Below are positions 1 through 9,196 of a DNA stretch of 64,000 bases, piece by piece. The notes under the pieces were generated by a model. It was not told where the DNA came from. It saw nothing but the letters and a program-made list of their open reading frames with translations, and ran no database searches. Each line of letters starts with the position of its first letter. The stretch's first letter is position 1. This DNA is from Flagellimonas sp. MMG031 (GTDB lineage: Bacteria > Bacteroidota > Bacteroidia > Flavobacteriales > Flavobacteriaceae): NCBI RefSeq assembly GCF_040112705.1, contig NZ_CP157804.1, positions 684,501 to 748,500 on the forward strand, given 5' to 3'. Made by a program: the position numbers and the translations under genes.

Positions 1-428
1 GCAGTGAGCTTGGCTCCGTTTACTGTAGTAAGTTCGGCCATGCCTTTTCCTTTTTTGATCCATTTCATTAAATCCTTTGCACTGTATTTACCAGCTACCA
101 CGTGATAGGTAAGCACTGCTTGCAATTTGGATTTGTTTTCTGGCTTCAACAGGGTGGCCACGGTTCCTTCGGGCAGTTTTTCAAAAGCACTGTTGGTAGG
201 GGCAAATACGGTAAATGGCCCATCGCCTTGCAGGGTCTCCACCAATCCGGCCGCTTTAACGGCAGCTACCAAAGTAGTATGGTCTTTGGAGTTCACGGCA
301 TTGGAAACAATGTCCTTGCTCGGGTACATGGGCGCACCACCAACCATTTTGGTCTGTGCGGATACATGGGTTACGGCCATTAAGCCAATACAAGAAAATA
401 ATAAGGTAATTGTTTTAAAAGATTTCAT
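1..428 (-). CDS. Fasciclin (FAS1) domain secreted protein, partial
   Basis: The gene runs off the left edge of the window, so only its first ~142 codons are present. The product opens with a signal peptide (basic start, hydrophobic core, cleavage after VSA near residue 24). A FAS1 domain follows, recognised by [16 protein letters not shown], the [11 protein letters not shown] motif, the LTYHVV motif and the start of the second conserved block. FAS1 proteins are exported adhesion or surface proteins; in Flavobacteria most are short single-domain proteins of about 180-200 residues, so roughly a quarter is missing. The start is the ATG at 426-428, the only one that keeps the signal peptide intact. 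No partner gene is visible; the divergent neighbour is a patatin. Confidence 0.9.
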   Translation of the reverse strand, partial: MKSFKTITLLFSCIGLMAVTHVSAQTKMVGGAPMYPSKDIVSNAVNSKDHTTLVAAVKAAGLVETLQGDGPFTVFAPTNSAFEKLPEGTVATLLKPENKSKLQAVLTYHVVAGKYSAKDLMKWIKKGKGMAELTTVNGAKLT

Positions 429-593
429 GTGATGTAATTTTTAGTTTATACACACACTTACGGAGTTTTGGCAGAGGTGGTTTGGTTTTTTTGATGGGAA
501 TGTTGTTTTTAATCGAAATACAACGATAGGGCAACCTTGGCATTCCATCAAAATAGTACCTTTACACCTACAACCAATTGATGTAATAAACAG

Positions 594-1370
594 ATGCTCA
601 AGGATAAATCCATAGGCTTGGTACTTTCTGGCGGTGGCGTCCGTGGAATGGCACATATTGGGCTTATCAAGGCCCTTCGGGAACACCAGATTGAAGCCAA
701 CGTAGTGGCCGGAACCAGTATTGGAGCCTTGGTTGGGGCGCTGTATGCCAATGACAACTCCGTGGAAGATATGCTCAAGTTCTTTAAGGAGACGCCGCTA
801 TTTCAGTACAGTTTTTTTGCCATCAACAAACCCGGCTTTATCGATACCGAACGATATTTCAGTATTTTCAAGGATTTTTTTCCCGATGATAGCTTTAAAA
901 GTTTGAAACGCCCACTTTTTGTGGTGGCCACGGACCTGTTAAAAGGCAACGAAAAGGTATTCTACGACGGAGAGCTCATCAAACCATTATTGGCGTCGGC
1001 AGCATTACCACCTGTATTCAGTCCGGTTACCATTGATGATGTGCTTTATGCGGATGGTGGCATCATGAACAATTTCCCAAAGGAATATGTGGACAACCTT
1101 ACGGATTTTATCATTGGAAGTAACGTTTCCATAACCGCTCCCTTGCAGAAAAAGGACCTCAGAAATTCATTTCAGCTTACGGCCAGGGTCACCAGTTTGA
1201 TGATTCACGCCTCCAACCACGAAAAATTACGGCAATGCGACCTGTTTATCGAACCCAAAGAATTGGATGCCATTGGGGTGCTCGATAAAAAGGGTATTGA
1301 GAACGCCTTTAAAATTGGGTATGACCAAGGCAGTAGGGCATTGGAAAAAATGATGTCCCAAACTTCTTAG
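594..1370 (+). CDS. Patatin-like phospholipase family protein
   Basis: 258 residues. The sequence shows the full patatin signature: the oxyanion-hole loop GGGVRG (13-18), the nucleophile elbow GTSIG with Ser42, and the DGG motif with the catalytic aspartate at 154. The family hydrolyses ester bonds of membrane lipids with a Ser-Asp dyad; this is the short cytoplasmic RssA-like type without signal peptide or transmembrane segment. Substrate is unknown. It stands alone, divergent from the fasciclin gene and convergent with the reductase that ends 15 bases beyond its stop. A near-consensus -7 box (TACCTTTA, 557-564) lies 30 bases upstream of the ATG. Confidence 0.9.
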   Translation: MLKDKSIGLVLSGGGVRGMAHIGLIKALREHQIEANVVAGTSIGALVGALYANDNSVEDMLKFFKETPLFQYSFFAINKPGFIDTERYFSIFKDFFPDDSFKSLKRPLFVVATDLLKGNEKVFYDGELIKPLLASAALPPVFSPVTIDDVLYADGGIMNNFPKEYVDNLTDFIIGSNVSITAPLQKKDLRNSFQLTARVTSLMIHASNHEKLRQCDLFIEPKELDAIGVLDKKGIENAFKIGYDQGSRALEKMMSQTS

Positions 1371-1385
1371 AGTATTAATCCAGTT

Positions 1386-2432
1386 TTATACGTCGTCGTA
1401 ATCGATTTTGATCTTGGCACTTATCGGGTGCGATTGACAGGTAAGCACAAACCCTTCTTCAATCTCGCTGTCCGTTAAAATCTGGTTTTTCACCATCTCC
1501 ACTTTTCCTTCGGTAAGGCGAGCAATGCAGCTGCTACAAACACCACCTTGACATGAATACGACGCATCGATATCCTGCTTTAGCACCGCATCGAGTACCA
1601 GTTCCTTTTTGTCCATAACAAAGGTAAAGGTCTCATCGTCCACAAGTACTTCTACCTGTGTTTTACCTTCCAGTTCTTCGGCCAACTCATCTTCCGTATC
1701 CGAACTAGTGAACAGTTCAAAATGGATTTTGTTCTCGGAAATTCCATTCTCTTTTAAGGTGTTAGACACCTGATTGATCATCTCCTCGGGTCCACACAAG
1801 TAAAAGGCATCGAATGCAGTTTCTTTGAATTTGTTCTTTAAAACAAAGTTTACCGTTGATTTTTCGATACGTCCAAAAAGGGCGCCTTCCTCGCTCGACC
1901 TACTGAATACATATTGCACAAAAAGACGGTCACCATAACGCTCCTTTAGGGATTGGATGGTTTTGAAGTACATGGTCTCCTCAGGCGTCTGGTTTCCGAA
2001 CACCAAAACAAAGCGATTATCTGGATGTCTCTCCAAAACGGTTTGCGCAATGCTCATAATAGGAGTGATTCCGCTACCAGCAGCGAAGGCAGCTATGGTT
2101 TGTGGGTCTTGGGAGTCGAACACAAAACGTCCCTCCGGCACCATGACTTCCAAGGTGTCCCCGGCCTTCAGTTGTTCGTTGGCATAAACAGAAAACGTTC
2201 CGCCTTCCATTTTTTTGATGCCGACCGTTAATTTTCCCGATGAGGGCGCGGAAGAAATGGAGTAGGCCCTACGGAGTTCCTTTCCATTGACTTCGTGTTT
2301 TAGGGTAATATATTGTCCGGCTTTAAAAGTAAACGCTTCTTTAAGGTGCTCCGGAATGTCAAAAGTAAGGGCTACGGCATTGGGGGTCAATTGGTCTACC
2401 GCAGTTATTTGTAAGGCATGAAATTGGCTCAT
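1386..2432 (-). CDS. PaaE-type ferredoxin/flavodoxin reductase with C-terminal 2Fe-2S domain
   Basis: 348 residues, three domains in the order typical of phenylacetyl-CoA epoxidase reductase (PaaE/PaaK). An FAD-binding barrel carries RAYSISS near 74-80. An NAD(P)-binding domain has GSGITPIMS and the LCGPEEMI strand-loop. The C-terminal plant-type 2Fe-2S ferredoxin domain has ligands Cys294, Cys299, Cys302 and Cys332. It passes electrons from NAD(P)H through FAD to the cluster and on to an unidentified acceptor. No other paa gene lies in the window, so a role in phenylacetate breakdown is not supported here; in Flavobacteria this gene is often a general reductase. A -7 box sits just upstream at 2449-2456. 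Confidence 0.88.
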   Translation of the reverse strand: MSQFHALQITAVDQLTPNAVALTFDIPEHLKEAFTFKAGQYITLKHEVNGKELRRAYSISSAPSSGKLTVGIKKMEGGTFSVYANEQLKAGDTLEVMVPEGRFVFDSQDPQTIAAFAAGSGITPIMSIAQTVLERHPDNRFVLVFGNQTPEETMYFKTIQSLKERYGDRLFVQYVFSRSSEEGALFGRIEKSTVNFVLKNKFKETAFDAFYLCGPEEMINQVSNTLKENGISENKIHFELFTSSDTEDELAEELEGKTQVEVLVDDETFTFVMDKKELVLDAVLKQDIDASYSCQGGVCSSCIARLTEGKVEMVKNQILTDSEIEEGFVLTCQSHPISAKIKIDYDDV

Positions 2433-2448
2433 GTATAAATTTTTGCTG

Positions 2449-2456
2449 CAAAATTA
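2449..2456 (-). promoter_or_regulatory. -7 promoter box of the PaaE-type reductase
   Basis: On the minus strand this reads TAATTTTG, a perfect TAnnTTTG box, 17 bases upstream of the reductase ATG. No good TTG element was found at the expected distance upstream. Confidence 0.45.
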
Positions 2457-2554
2457 AGCAATACACTCCTTTTGAACAGCTATTTTTACAAAAAGCATTT
2501 CCACTGTGTAACAAATCCGATAAATTAGATACCAACAAAAAAAATACACCGACC

Positions 2555-4024
2555 ATGATCAAACATTTTATTGGGCTCCAGTGGAAGTCATTTTTTAGAT
2601 CGGCAACCTTCAAGACCGAAATATGGTTCAAGATCTTGATGGCCATAGGTGCTTTGTGGATTACTGCCACATTTTTGGGGATGGGTGTTGCCGCATACTT
2701 TATTATTGACGAAAGAGGTATCGGCGATCCGTTAAGGGTCATCAACCGTTTTATGATCTATTATTTGGCATTCGACCTCCTATTCCGGTACATGCTTCAA
2801 AAAATGCCGGTCACGAACATCAAACCCTTGTTGTATTTGCCCATTAGCAAAAGCAAAGTGGTCCATTTTTCCCTCGGAAAAACGGCCATTTCTTTCTTCA
2901 ATGTGGCCCATGCCTTTTTCTTTGTACCGTTCAGTATTGTTTTGGTCGCCCAAGGATACCCTGCCATTCAGGTCATAGGATGGCACTTGGCGATGATGGC
3001 GTTGCTCTATTGCAACAACTTTATCAATGTGATGGTGAACAACCAAAATGCTGTTTTTTATGTGTTCGCGGCCCTCTTCATCCTGGCCGGTGCATCGCAA
3101 TACTATCAATGGTTCGATATTACCTTTTACACCCAACCCATTTTCGACTTTTTCTACGATCTGCCCTGGACGACGATTATCCCTTGGATGGTTTTGGCAG
3201 GCTTGTACTATGGCGCCTTTGCCTATTTCAAAAAGCACATGTATTTGGATGGCGGACTGGCCAAAAAACATACCGAGGCCAAGACAGAAAACCTGGAATG
3301 GTTGGACCGCTTCGGGAATTTGGGCACCTTCCTCAAGAACGACATCAAACTAATCAAGCGGAACAAGCGCTCGCGCTCGGCGGTGATAGCAGGATTCTTC
3401 TTTATTTTTTACGGACTGCTCTTTTTTACCAATGCCATCGAAGTCTACGACGGGCCTTTCTGGAAAATCTTCGCAGGTATTTTTGTTACGGGAGGGTTCC
3501 TGTTCAGTTTTGGGCAGTACGTGCCCAGTTGGGACAGCAGTTACTATCCGTTGATGATGAGCCAAAACATCAAGTATCGGGAATACCTTTCTTCCAAATG
3601 GTATTTGGTGGTTATTGCGACTATTATCTCCACTTTTCTTGCGACGTTTTACCTTTACTTTGGATGGGAAGCCTACGCCGCAGTATTGGTTGGAGGCATC
3701 TATAACATTGGGATAAACAGTTACCTGGTGCTTTGGGGAGGGGCTTATGTAAAAACGCCCATTGAGCTTACCTCGAACAAGAAAGCCTTTGGCGACAAGC
3801 AGGCCTTTAATGCCAAAACGTTGTTGCTTACCTTGCCCAAATTGGTGCTGCCCATAGCTATTTATGCCATTGGCCACTTTTTGATCAACCCTACGGCAGG
3901 GTACATCTTTGTAGCCGTGTTCGGCATACTCGGATTTGCTTTCAAAAACAGGGTATTTACCATGATTGAGGGCATTTACAAAAAGGAAAAGTACAAAACA
4001 CTACAAGCATACAAACAGAAATAA
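2555..4024 (+). CDS. DUF5687 family membrane protein (ABC exporter permease-like)
   Basis: 489 residues with about ten hydrophobic segments spread along the length (for example around 30-60, 100-190, 210-225, 275-320 and 350-470). The length and arrangement match DUF5687, a Bacteroidota family of ABC-2-like permeases. The ATPase gene starts 22 bases beyond its stop, so the two very probably form one exporter. The substrate is unknown. Hydrophilic central loop near 230-270 is rich in Lys/Glu and should face the cytoplasm. There is no signal peptide apart from the first membrane helix. Transcription reads away from the divergent reductase. Confidence 0.85.
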   Translation: MIKHFIGLQWKSFFRSATFKTEIWFKILMAIGALWITATFLGMGVAAYFIIDERGIGDPLRVINRFMIYYLAFDLLFRYMLQKMPVTNIKPLLYLPISKSKVVHFSLGKTAISFFNVAHAFFFVPFSIVLVAQGYPAIQVIGWHLAMMALLYCNNFINVMVNNQNAVFYVFAALFILAGASQYYQWFDITFYTQPIFDFFYDLPWTTIIPWMVLAGLYYGAFAYFKKHMYLDGGLAKKHTEAKTENLEWLDRFGNLGTFLKNDIKLIKRNKRSRSAVIAGFFFIFYGLLFFTNAIEVYDGPFWKIFAGIFVTGGFLFSFGQYVPSWDSSYYPLMMSQNIKYREYLSSKWYLVVIATIISTFLATFYLYFGWEAYAAVLVGGIYNIGINSYLVLWGGAYVKTPIELTSNKKAFGDKQAFNAKTLLLTLPKLVLPIAIYAIGHFLINPTAGYIFVAVFGILGFAFKNRVFTMIEGIYKKEKYKTLQAYKQK

Positions 4025-4046
4025 AAAACCATTAACAGAAAAGTAC

Positions 4047-4742
4047 ATGATCACAGTTCATAATTTGACCAAGACCTACGGAGACAAAACCGTTTTGAAC
4101 ATTGACCATTTAGAAATTCCCAAAGGACAGAGCTTTGGCCTTGTTGGCAACAACGGGGCGGGGAAAACAACCCTGTTCAGTATTTTGTTGGATTTGATAC
4201 AGCCTTCTACCGGTCATATCATAAATAAAGACATTCGGGTGGACGAGAGCGAAGCATGGAAGCCCTTTACCTCTGCCTTTGTTGATGAGACCTTCTTGAT
4301 CGGGTACCTTACACCCGAAGAGTACTTTTACTTTATCGGCGAACTGCGCGGAAGGAACAAAGCGGATGTTGATGCCTTATTGGCCAATTTTGATGACTTT
4401 TTCCACGGAGAAATCCTCAACCAGAAAAAATACCTTAGGGACCTTTCCAAAGGAAACCAAAAAAAGGTGGGCATTGTGGCCAGCTTTATCGGTAACCCCG
4501 AGGTGGTGATTTTGGACGAACCCTTTGCCAACTTGGACCCGACCACCCAAATTCGATTAAAGGGAATCATTAAGGATTTGGCAGCAAAAGAGGGCGTTAC
4601 CGTACTGGTTTCTAGTCACGATTTGATCCACGTAACCGAAGTTTGCCAGCGTATCGTGGTGCTCCATAAAGGTGAGATTGTGAAAGATCTTCACACCTCT
4701 GCGGAAACCATGAAGGAATTGGAAGCTTTCTTTGCAGGTTAA
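4047..4742 (+). CDS. ABC transporter ATP-binding protein
   Basis: 231 residues. Walker A is GNNGAGKT (34-41), the signature motif is the degenerate LSKGN (133-137), and Walker B is VVILDEP (153-159) followed by the D-loop. The H-loop histidine follows in VSSHD. This is a single-domain ABC-2-type ATPase. A longer reading frame starts inside the permease gene, but the ATG at 4047 begins the usual MITVHNLTK strand, so that start is chosen. It pairs with the DUF5687 permease just upstream and should power it. The signature lacks the canonical SGGQ, which is common among DUF5687-linked ATPases. Confidence 0.9.
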   Translation: MITVHNLTKTYGDKTVLNIDHLEIPKGQSFGLVGNNGAGKTTLFSILLDLIQPSTGHIINKDIRVDESEAWKPFTSAFVDETFLIGYLTPEEYFYFIGELRGRNKADVDALLANFDDFFHGEILNQKKYLRDLSKGNQKKVGIVASFIGNPEVVILDEPFANLDPTTQIRLKGIIKDLAAKEGVTVLVSSHDLIHVTEVCQRIVVLHKGEIVKDLHTSAETMKELEAFFAG

Positions 4743-4780
4743 TCGGAAATTCTACAACTTTAGGACATTAACCATTAACC

Positions 4781-5464
4781 ATGTCCAGTGATTTAGACTT
4801 ATTAGTTGATTTTTATCAATGGGAAAAACAACGCCTATTACTCGAAATTGATGAAAACAAAAGAGATCATGACTATATTGCTGTTCATTACGCTAACGAA
4901 CAGCTGAGGCACATTCAATTGGAATTGGAATGTCTTCTGGAGCTTCAAAATGCCAACTACCAAAAAATCCAGAGGCTTAAAAGAAATATTGAGTCATTTT
5001 CCGAAAGAGAAAATTCCTTAGGCTATTTTGTTCCTCAAATAGATCAATACAAAAAGGAGTTGGAGGATTTAAAAAAGGAACGAACAATTGATTCTGAGGA
5101 AACTCAAATACTGGACGAGGCAATATTTTCATTGATTAATAAAGAAATCGAAGGATTCACTATTTATTTTGATTTGAAAAAAGAGTCCTATATCGACGCA
5201 GTCATAATCGAAACAGGTCAGATTCAATTAAGATTGATGCAGGAGAGTCCCTATGGAAATGATTTAAATTTCCTGAAAAAGTATGTATTCATGGGAGCAC
5301 CAAGAACAATGTATGATGAGTCTACCAAAAGCTTGGTTACATATATAACTATGAACAGATACAAAAATGTGCTCCCGATCAAAGAAACTATCTCCAGAAT
5401 AGTAATCGGGTCAAAGTATTGGTTGGGGTTGGGAGACACTATTTTCTTAAAACTGAAACCTTGA
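4781..5464 (+). CDS. Hypothetical protein with N-terminal coiled coil
   Basis: 227 residues, not recognised. The first ~120 residues are highly charged and helical, with heptad-like Leu/Ile spacing (residues 6-75 and 85-115) that suggests a coiled coil. The C-terminal half is mixed alpha/beta and ends with a hydrophobic patch. No signal peptide or membrane helix is evident. Base composition is noticeably more AT-rich than the ABC genes upstream and sprE downstream, a hint of recent acquisition. It starts 38 bases after the ATPase and could be co-transcribed, but nothing links it to export. Confidence 0.6.
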   Translation: MSSDLDLLVDFYQWEKQRLLLEIDENKRDHDYIAVHYANEQLRHIQLELECLLELQNANYQKIQRLKRNIESFSERENSLGYFVPQIDQYKKELEDLKKERTIDSEETQILDEAIFSLINKEIEGFTIYFDLKKESYIDAVIIETGQIQLRLMQESPYGNDLNFLKKYVFMGAPRTMYDESTKSLVTYITMNRYKNVLPIKETISRIVIGSKYWLGLGDTIFLKLKP

Positions 5465-5481
5465 TGAGGGAATAATGCATT

Positions 5482-5551
5482 TTATCGATAAGCCTTATAA
5501 TAATCCGCTCATTTTTGAGTTTAAGGTTACACAAGATTATCGATAATTTTG
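5482..5551 (+). promoter_or_regulatory. Paired TTATCGATAA palindromes and -7 box ahead of sprE
   Basis: The 10-base palindrome TTATCGATAA occurs at 5482-5491 and again at 5537-5546, 55 bases apart, in an 84-base gap. The second copy runs into TAATTTTG (5544-5551), a perfect TAnnTTTG box that overlaps the presumed TTG start codon of sprE. Paired operator sites are plausible; the -7 match may be chance. Confidence 0.4.
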
Positions 5552-8080
5552 AAGCTTCATCACACATTTTTGGGCCTATTGGTTTTGGGAGGACTTGCAT
5601 TTAATGCCTGTTCCACCCAAAAGGACAAGTTCATCAACCGAAATTGGCACGCCCTCAACACCGAGTACAACACTTTGTACAACGGAAATTTGGCCTTTCA
5701 AAAAGGGCTGGATGAAATCAATTCGACCTATCGGGATGATTATTGGGAAATACTGCCCGTAGAACGCTTAAAAGTGACCGATGAGGTAAAACTGGACTCC
5801 GAGGACAACAACCCCAACTTTCTTATTGCGGAGGAAAAGGCTACCAAGGCTATCCAAAAGCACAGCATGGACATTAAGGACGAGGAGCGAAACCCGCAAA
5901 TTGATGAGGCCTTTTTGCTTTTGGGAAAATCCCGCTACTTTGACCAGCGTTATATTCCTGCTTTGGAATCCTTCAACTATATCCTGAGAAAATATAGCAA
6001 AAGCGACAAGCTGAATGAAGCGACCATCTGGCGGGAAAAAACAAATATGCGTTTGGATAATCCCGAGGTGGCCATCAAAAATCTAAAGCGACTTTTTAAG
6101 TACGAAAAACTCAAGGACCAGGAGTATGCCGACGCCAACGCAGTTATGGCCCAATGCTATATCAACCTGAATGCTCCCGACACCGCTATTCAAAAATTGA
6201 AAATATCCCAGGCCTACACCAAAAAGAATCCGGAAAAAGGAAGGTATTTGTTCATCATAGGTCAGTTATACGACCAGTTGGGGCATAAGGACAGTGCCAA
6301 CTACGCCTACAATAAAGTCATTGAGCTTAACCGCAAATCCCCCAGGGTGTACATGATCAATGCGCATCTCAAAAAAATACAGAACATAGAACTTACCGAA
6401 GGCAACCGAGAGGAAATGTTGGAATACCTCACCGAACTCGAAGAGAATCGGGAGAACCGCCCCTTTTTGGACAAGATTTATCGCCAAGTGGCCGAATTTC
6501 ATATGGCTTACGAAGAGGATAGTCTTGGATTGGCCTATTATAACAAATCCATTCAGGCAACCCAAGGCGAACGCAAGTTGAATGCCCTCAACTATCAAAG
6601 TCTGGCCGATTATTATTTTGACAAGGATGAATACCGCATGGCGGGCTCCTACTACGACAGCACTTTGACCAACTTGAACGAGAACACCCGCAAGCACCGA
6701 AACATCAAAAAGAAGCTGGACAACCTTGAGGATGTGATCAAATATGAGGACATTGTGCAGCATGCCGATAGCGTGATCACTTTATATCAAATGCCGATAG
6801 CGGACCGTACGGCCTATTTTGAGGACTACATAGCCGAAATGAAGCGGAAGGAAGAAGCGGCTGCCGAAAAAGAGAGGGAGCGCACCACCGCCGGCTTCGC
6901 TACTTTTGCCAACAGCAAAGGCGGTAAGGAGAACCAAGGCAAGTTCTACTTTTACAATATTACCAGTTTGGGCAATGGCAGAAACGATTTTAGGACACGA
7001 TGGGGCACCCGGACTTTGGAAGACGATTGGCGATGGAGCAATAAAACCAAAATCTCCATTTCGGAGGCTACCGGAGAGGTGGTTGCAGCGAATGATGAAG
7101 TCCTGACCGAAGACCAAAAATATTCCGTTGACTTTTACTTGGAGCAAGTTCCTACGGATGTTGCCGTAATAGATAGTTTAAAAGGCGAGCGCAACTTTGC
7201 CAACTATCAATTGGGTTTGATTTACAAGGAAAAGTTCAAGGACAACATGTTGGCCGCCGCCAAATTGGAGCGGGTGTTGTCGTCAAATCCCGAAGAGCGG
7301 TTGATTTTGCCCTCCAAATACAATTTATACAAGATTTATGAGGAAACGGGCAGTCCGCTGGCAGTGAACATGAAGCAGAACATCATTGCCAATCATCCCG
7401 ATACCCGCTACGCGGAAATTTTGTTGAACCCACAGGCGGTACTGGACGGGGATACGGATAGCCCCGATGCCCGATATGCAGCCCTGTTCAAAAAGTACCA
7501 AGAACAGGAATTTTTGAACGTGATCACCCAGTCGGAGGAATACATCAATAAATTTACCGGCGATCCCATTGTACCCAAGTTTGAAATGCTGAAAGCGAAT
7601 GCCATTGGCCGCTTGCAAGGTTTTGAGCCCTTCAAGGAAGCCTTGAACTATGTGGCACTGACCTACCCCAACAACCCCGAAGGCAAAAAGGCCGAGCAAA
7701 TGGTGGAGGAGCAGCTGCCTAAACTGGAGAACAAGGAGTTTTCCCCAGAAACCGGTTCCACTGGCGCGGGCAACTGGAAAGTAGTTTTCCCGTTCAAGAT
7801 CAGAAACGATGAAAATGCCACCAAGCTCAAAAACCGATTGGAAAAAGCAATCAAGGAACTGAACTATAAAAACATGGTTTCCAAGGACATCTATAATTTG
7901 GAAGATGAATTTGTAGTGGTACACGGTTTTCCTTCGCAAGACTTTGCCTTGGGCTTCGCGGAGCTCATAAAAAACAACAGGGACTATCTGATTAAAGATG
8001 AGAATTTTGTAGTTTTATCGGATAATTATAAAATCATACAGGTCCACAAAAACTTAGAATCATACAAAGCACAATTTTAA
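5549..8080 (+). CDS. sprE: Gliding motility / type IX secretion lipoprotein SprE (PorW)
   Basis: 843 residues, the usual length for SprE/PorW. A lipoprotein signal peptide ends at Cys21 (FNAC lipobox). The motif NRNWHALNTEYNTLYNGN soon after it is characteristic of the family. TPR-like helical repeats fill residues ~110-400, and the C-terminal ~100 residues form a SPOR-like module. The protein is a periplasmic lipoprotein that works with the type IX secretion machine and is needed for gliding in Flavobacterium. The start codon appears to be TTG; no other in-frame start preserves the signal peptide. The neighbouring bactofilin and ATP-synthase order is conserved in flavobacteria. Confidence 0.9.
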   Translation: MKLHHTFLGLLVLGGLAFNACSTQKDKFINRNWHALNTEYNTLYNGNLAFQKGLDEINSTYRDDYWEILPVERLKVTDEVKLDSEDNNPNFLIAEEKATKAIQKHSMDIKDEERNPQIDEAFLLLGKSRYFDQRYIPALESFNYILRKYSKSDKLNEATIWREKTNMRLDNPEVAIKNLKRLFKYEKLKDQEYADANAVMAQCYINLNAPDTAIQKLKISQAYTKKNPEKGRYLFIIGQLYDQLGHKDSANYAYNKVIELNRKSPRVYMINAHLKKIQNIELTEGNREEMLEYLTELEENRENRPFLDKIYRQVAEFHMAYEEDSLGLAYYNKSIQATQGERKLNALNYQSLADYYFDKDEYRMAGSYYDSTLTNLNENTRKHRNIKKKLDNLEDVIKYEDIVQHADSVITLYQMPIADRTAYFEDYIAEMKRKEEAAAEKERERTTAGFATFANSKGGKENQGKFYFYNITSLGNGRNDFRTRWGTRTLEDDWRWSNKTKISISEATGEVVAANDEVLTEDQKYSVDFYLEQVPTDVAVIDSLKGERNFANYQLGLIYKEKFKDNMLAAAKLERVLSSNPEERLILPSKYNLYKIYEETGSPLAVNMKQNIIANHPDTRYAEILLNPQAVLDGDTDSPDARYAALFKKYQEQEFLNVITQSEEYINKFTGDPIVPKFEMLKANAIGRLQGFEPFKEALNYVALTYPNNPEGKKAEQMVEEQLPKLENKEFSPETGSTGAGNWKVVFPFKIRNDENATKLKNRLEKAIKELNYKNMVSKDIYNLEDEFVVVHGFPSQDFALGFAELIKNNRDYLIKDENFVVLSDNYKIIQVHKNLESYKAQF

Positions 8081-8101
8081 ACCCCAAAACCCTAGAACAC
8101 A

Positions 8102-8521
8102 ATGTTTTCTGACAACAAAAAACCCCGGCCTATGAATGAATTTGGCGGACAGCCCAACAGAATCGAGAAGAACACTAAAATTAAGGGTGACATCACCTCC
8201 GAGGCCGACTTCAGGATAGACGGTAAGTTGGAAGGCAATGTGACCACCTCCGGTAAAGTGGTCATTGGAAAGGATGGCTACATTAACGGTAAGGTAGAGT
8301 GCGTGAACGCAGATATCGAAGGAAGGTTCAACGGAGAACTTATGGTAAAGGACCTATTGTCGTTGAAATCCTCCGCAACGATCGAGGGCACGGTAACGGT
8401 AGCCAAATTGGCGGTAGAACCTGGTGCCACCTTTAATGCGGCGTGCACCATGGGCAAAGGAGCTTCGGCTACGCCCAAAATGCAGTCAACCAGCAAAAAT
8501 GAGCCAGCAAAAGCCTCCTAA
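8102..8521 (+). CDS. Bactofilin (polymer-forming cytoskeletal protein)
   Basis: 139 residues. A short charged N-terminus is followed by a right-handed beta-helix core of about 100 residues (from about 20), with the repeating pattern I-x-G-D-I and G-x-V that defines DUF583/bactofilin, as in KGDITSEADFRIDG and GKVVIGKDG. Bactofilins polymerise without nucleotide and scaffold envelope proteins. The gene starts 21 bases after sprE and its last 23 bases overlap atpZ, so it is probably expressed with both. A structural link to the secretion/gliding apparatus is an inference from position. Confidence 0.9.
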   Translation: MFSDNKKPRPMNEFGGQPNRIEKNTKIKGDITSEADFRIDGKLEGNVTTSGKVVIGKDGYINGKVECVNADIEGRFNGELMVKDLLSLKSSATIEGTVTVAKLAVEPGATFNAACTMGKGASATPKMQSTSKNEPAKAS

Positions 8522-8732
8522 GAAAGACTACAACAAAACACTCAATACAGCCGCCCGTTTGTCTGGTTCCGCCATTCAAATGGGCGTTGTTATTTATTTG
8601 GGCGTTTGGGGCGGCAAATGGTTGGATGGCCATTTTGGGACTGAAAAAGTATTCTTGCCCATTTGTACCATTTTGGCCGTGGCGATTTCTATATATTTGA
8701 TCCTCCAACAAATCAAAAAAATCAACGATTGA
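8499..8732 (+). CDS. atpZ: AtpZ/AtpI family protein
   Basis: 77 residues, two membrane helices (about 20-42 and 50-70) with the glycine-rich GVWGGKWLD loop of the AtpZ/AtpI family. AtpZ assists F1Fo ATP synthase assembly or ion uptake by the c-ring. The start at 8499 overlaps the bactofilin end by 23 bases and gives the expected MSQQ-type N-terminus. The stop overlaps the TTG start of the next gene by three bases, indicating translational coupling. Confidence 0.88.
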   Translation: MSQQKPPKKDYNKTLNTAARLSGSAIQMGVVIYLGVWGGKWLDGHFGTEKVFLPICTILAVAISIYLILQQIKKIND

Positions 8733-9118
8733 AGCAAAGGGCTTATCCAATTCTTTTTACCTCCATTCTCCTTTTGGGCCTATGGGGACTGTTCTTTCTT
8801 CAATCATGGGTTTTGGAAGACCGGGGATACGAGCTTTCGTCCCTGCAGCTGACAAAAAGCTATGTGCTCAATGCGGTTATGGCGCTCATTGTTTTTTATG
8901 CGATTTACATTTTTCGCAATAAATATCGCGACTTGTTGGGATTCTTTTTTCTAGGGGGAAGCCTCGTAAAGTTTGCGCTTTTCTTCATTTTTCTATATCC
9001 CGCATTCCATCAGGATGGTGTCTTGGAGCAATTGGAGTTCCTTATCTTTTTTGTCCCATATGGATTTGCACTGATATTGGAAACCTTCTTTTTGGTGAAA
9101 CTGCTTAATACTGTGTGA
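8729..9118 (+). CDS. DUF6168 family membrane protein
   Basis: 129 residues with four hydrophobic helices, matching the small membrane protein found between atpZ and atpB in Flavobacteriaceae (DUF6168). It occupies the place of AtpI in other bacteria, so a role in ATP synthase assembly is likely by position but unproven. The TTG at 8729 overlaps the atpZ stop (TTGA) and opens directly on the first membrane helix; a longer reading frame from 8663 would sit inside atpZ and is not preferred. Confidence 0.75.
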   Translation: MKQRAYPILFTSILLLGLWGLFFLQSWVLEDRGYELSSLQLTKSYVLNAVMALIVFYAIYIFRNKYRDLLGFFFLGGSLVKFALFFIFLYPAFHQDGVLEQLEFLIFFVPYGFALILETFFLVKLLNTV

Positions 9119-9196
9119 CAAAGCCCCAAAACAGACCTGAAAAATTCAATAAAAAAATAATACTGGAAAAAGCTTTTTTCTTTTGAAGGAGGAATG

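Noticed and set aside
2980..3705. A 241-codon alternative frame inside the DUF5687 gene
   Set aside because: Composition-driven shadow; the membrane-protein frame is continuous and matches a known family.
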